Under the pieces are notes generated by a model. It was given only the letters and a program-made list of their open reading frames with translations, did not search any database and was not told where the DNA came from. From Acidimicrobiia bacterium (GTDB lineage Bacteria; Actinomycetota; Acidimicrobiia; Acidimicrobiales; Aldehydirespiratoraceae): DNA of 5,659 bases. A program made the position numbers and the translations under genes. The stretch spans positions 1-5,659 of the forward strand of contig JAJDZO010000157.1 in NCBI GenBank assembly GCA_022824605.1, written 5' to 3'. Positions 4,616-5,659 of the stretch are shown one piece after another (within the stretch, counting starts at the first letter, position 1; every line of letters starts with the position of its first letter).

Positions 4616-5659
4616 ATGATGAGTTCGGAGTCGTTGGCCGGGGCTGAGGACAACATCGTTCGCTGGTTCGAGCAGGACTTCGGCGGACGCGTGGTCGAGC
4701 TCGCTCGCCAGCCCCGCTGGCGACCGGTGTGGTTCGCCACCGCCGAGCGCGACGGCGAGCGCCATGAGCTTGTGGTGCGCGGCGACCGCACCGACATGCC
4801 GCTCATTTTCCCGCTCGCCCATGAGATGACGTTCCAGCGGCTGCTGGGCGCCAACGGCATCCCGGTGGCTGCTGTGCGGGGTTGGATCGACGAGCCCATG
4901 GCCTACGTGATGGACCGCGTCGGCGGCGACGAGCACTTCGGGGCCACCACCGACACCGACCGCGCCGCCGCGGTGGACGACTACCTCGCCATCCTTGCCC
5001 GGCTCCACGCCCTGCCCTTAGAGCCGTTCGCCGCCGCCGGAATCCAGAGGGCCGCCGATCGGGCCGACGCCGGGCTGGTCGGCCTGCGACGCTACGAGGA
5101 GCACTACCGAGCCCTCAAGGCGCACCCCGACCCGTTCCTGGAGTTCTGCCTGGGATGGCTGCGCCGCAACCCGATCGACACCGCCGGGCGTGAGGCTGCG
5201 GTGGTGTGGGACTCGGGCCAGTTCCATCACCGCGACGGCCGGATCCTGGCGGTGCTCGACCTCGAGCTGGGCCACATCGGCGACCCGATGATGGATCTGG
5301 CCGCCTGGCGCATGCGTGACACTGTCGTCGGCTACGGCGACATGGGCAGTCTGTATGACCGCTACGAGGAACTCTCAGGCACGCCCGTTGACTTGGACGC
5401 GGTGCGCTGGCACCACCTGGCCTTCACGTTGTCGAATCAACTGGCCTACAGCCACGCGCTGCGTGATCCGTCGGCCGACTCAGATCTGATGACCAACCTG
5501 CATTGGTGCGGTGAGACCAACCTGTTCGCCACCGAGTCCTGGGCCGAGCATCTCGGCATCGACCTGCCTACCGTCGAGACACCAGAGCCGAGGTTCACGA
5601 CCGCCGATGTCGGACACCGTCATCTGGTGCGAGCACTGCGGTCGGTCTCGCCCGACGAC
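4616..5659 (+). CDS. Phosphotransferase (APH/ACAD10-type kinase fold), partial at window edge
   Basis: The frame is open from the ATG at 4616 to the window end (348 codons, no stop), so the C terminus is missing or only just outside. Family members are usually about 340-380 residues, so it is nearly complete. It has the aminoglycoside-phosphotransferase kinase fold. The N-lobe includes ELVVRGDR (51-58) and the helix HEMTFQRLLGANGIPV (69-84). A helical segment follows with YLAILARLHAL (123-133), and the C-lobe has LDLELGHIGDPMMDLAAW (214-231). D215 is the metal-binding aspartate equivalent to that of DFG. The catalytic loop reads VVWDSGQFHH (196-205). D199 can serve as the catalytic aspartate, but the usual His-Gly before it and Asn five residues after are replaced. 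Relatives often neighbour acyl-CoA dehydrogenases and phosphorylate hydroxyacyl-CoAs. That role, rather than antibiotic resistance, is the better inference here. An ATG at 4553 would add 21 residues. Confidence 0.82.
   Translation, partial: MMSSESLAGAEDNIVRWFEQDFGGRVVELARQPRWRPVWFATAERDGERHELVVRGDRTDMPLIFPLAHEMTFQRLLGANGIPVAAVRGWIDEPMAYVMDRVGGDEHFGATTDTDRAAAVDDYLAILARLHALPLEPFAAAGIQRAADRADAGLVGLRRYEEHYRALKAHPDPFLEFCLGWLRRNPIDTAGREAAVVWDSGQFHHRDGRILAVLDLELGHIGDPMMDLAAWRMRDTVVGYGDMGSLYDRYEELSGTPVDLDAVRWHHLAFTLSNQLAYSHALRDPSADSDLMTNLHWCGETNLFATESWAEHLGIDLPTVETPEPRFTTADVGHRHLVRALRSVSPDD

Noticed and set aside
4543..5275. Several minus-strand frames (about 85-137 codons) and one shifted plus-strand frame opposite the kinase-like gene.
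   Set aside because: The plus frame from 4616 is open for 348 codons and carries kinase-fold motifs. The others are arginine- or glycine-rich shadows.
4616..5659. Aminoglycoside resistance gene.
   Set aside because: The APH fold alone does not imply resistance. The catalytic loop is unlike resistance enzymes, and the neighbours are catabolic acyl-CoA and alcohol enzymes.

Overview
The window is GC-rich and densely coded, with short intergenic gaps. It looks like a chromosomal segment from a high-GC actinobacterium. Mycobacteriales or Acidimicrobiia-like lineages fit best: there is an F420-type luciferase-like oxidoreductase next to an acyl-CoA dehydrogenase and an ACAD-associated phosphotransferase, GTG starts are used, and one regulator promoter looks leaderless. 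The genus cannot be fixed from this sequence alone.

Left part (1-1057): the N-terminal 153 codons of alanine dehydrogenase (ald, minus strand, cut by the window edge) are divergent from an Lrp/AsnC-family regulator (plus strand). The 104-bp intergenic region holds a -35/-10 pair that would start the regulator transcript at or next to its own ATG. It also holds two imperfect dyads about three helical turns apart. This matches the known ald/AldR arrangement of mycobacteria, in which the regulator senses alanine and controls ald.

Middle part (1070-4504, minus strand): a three-gene unit in the transcriptional order LLM-class (F420/FMN-type) oxidoreductase, zinc alcohol dehydrogenase, acyl-CoA dehydrogenase. 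Gaps are 84 and 36 bp. A strong Shine-Dalgarno and a plausible promoter precede the first gene. The unit converges on the regulator with only 12 bp between stop codons.

Right part (4616-5659, plus strand): an aminoglycoside-phosphotransferase-fold kinase-like gene is divergent from the three-gene unit and runs off the window edge. It has no stop codon inside the window, but its frame is open for 348 codons. Its catalytic loop is unusual (DSGQF in place of the usual HGDxxxxN).

Taken together, positions 1070-5659 look like a catabolic cassette for an unidentified alcohol, ketone or acid substrate. Oxidation by the ADH and LLM enzymes would feed a CoA-ester dehydrogenation step, and the divergent kinase-like protein may act on a hydroxyacyl-CoA or related intermediate. 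The substrate cannot be read from the sequence. No mobile elements, CRISPR arrays, tRNA or rRNA genes were recognised, and no gene-free stretch exceeds about 110 bp.
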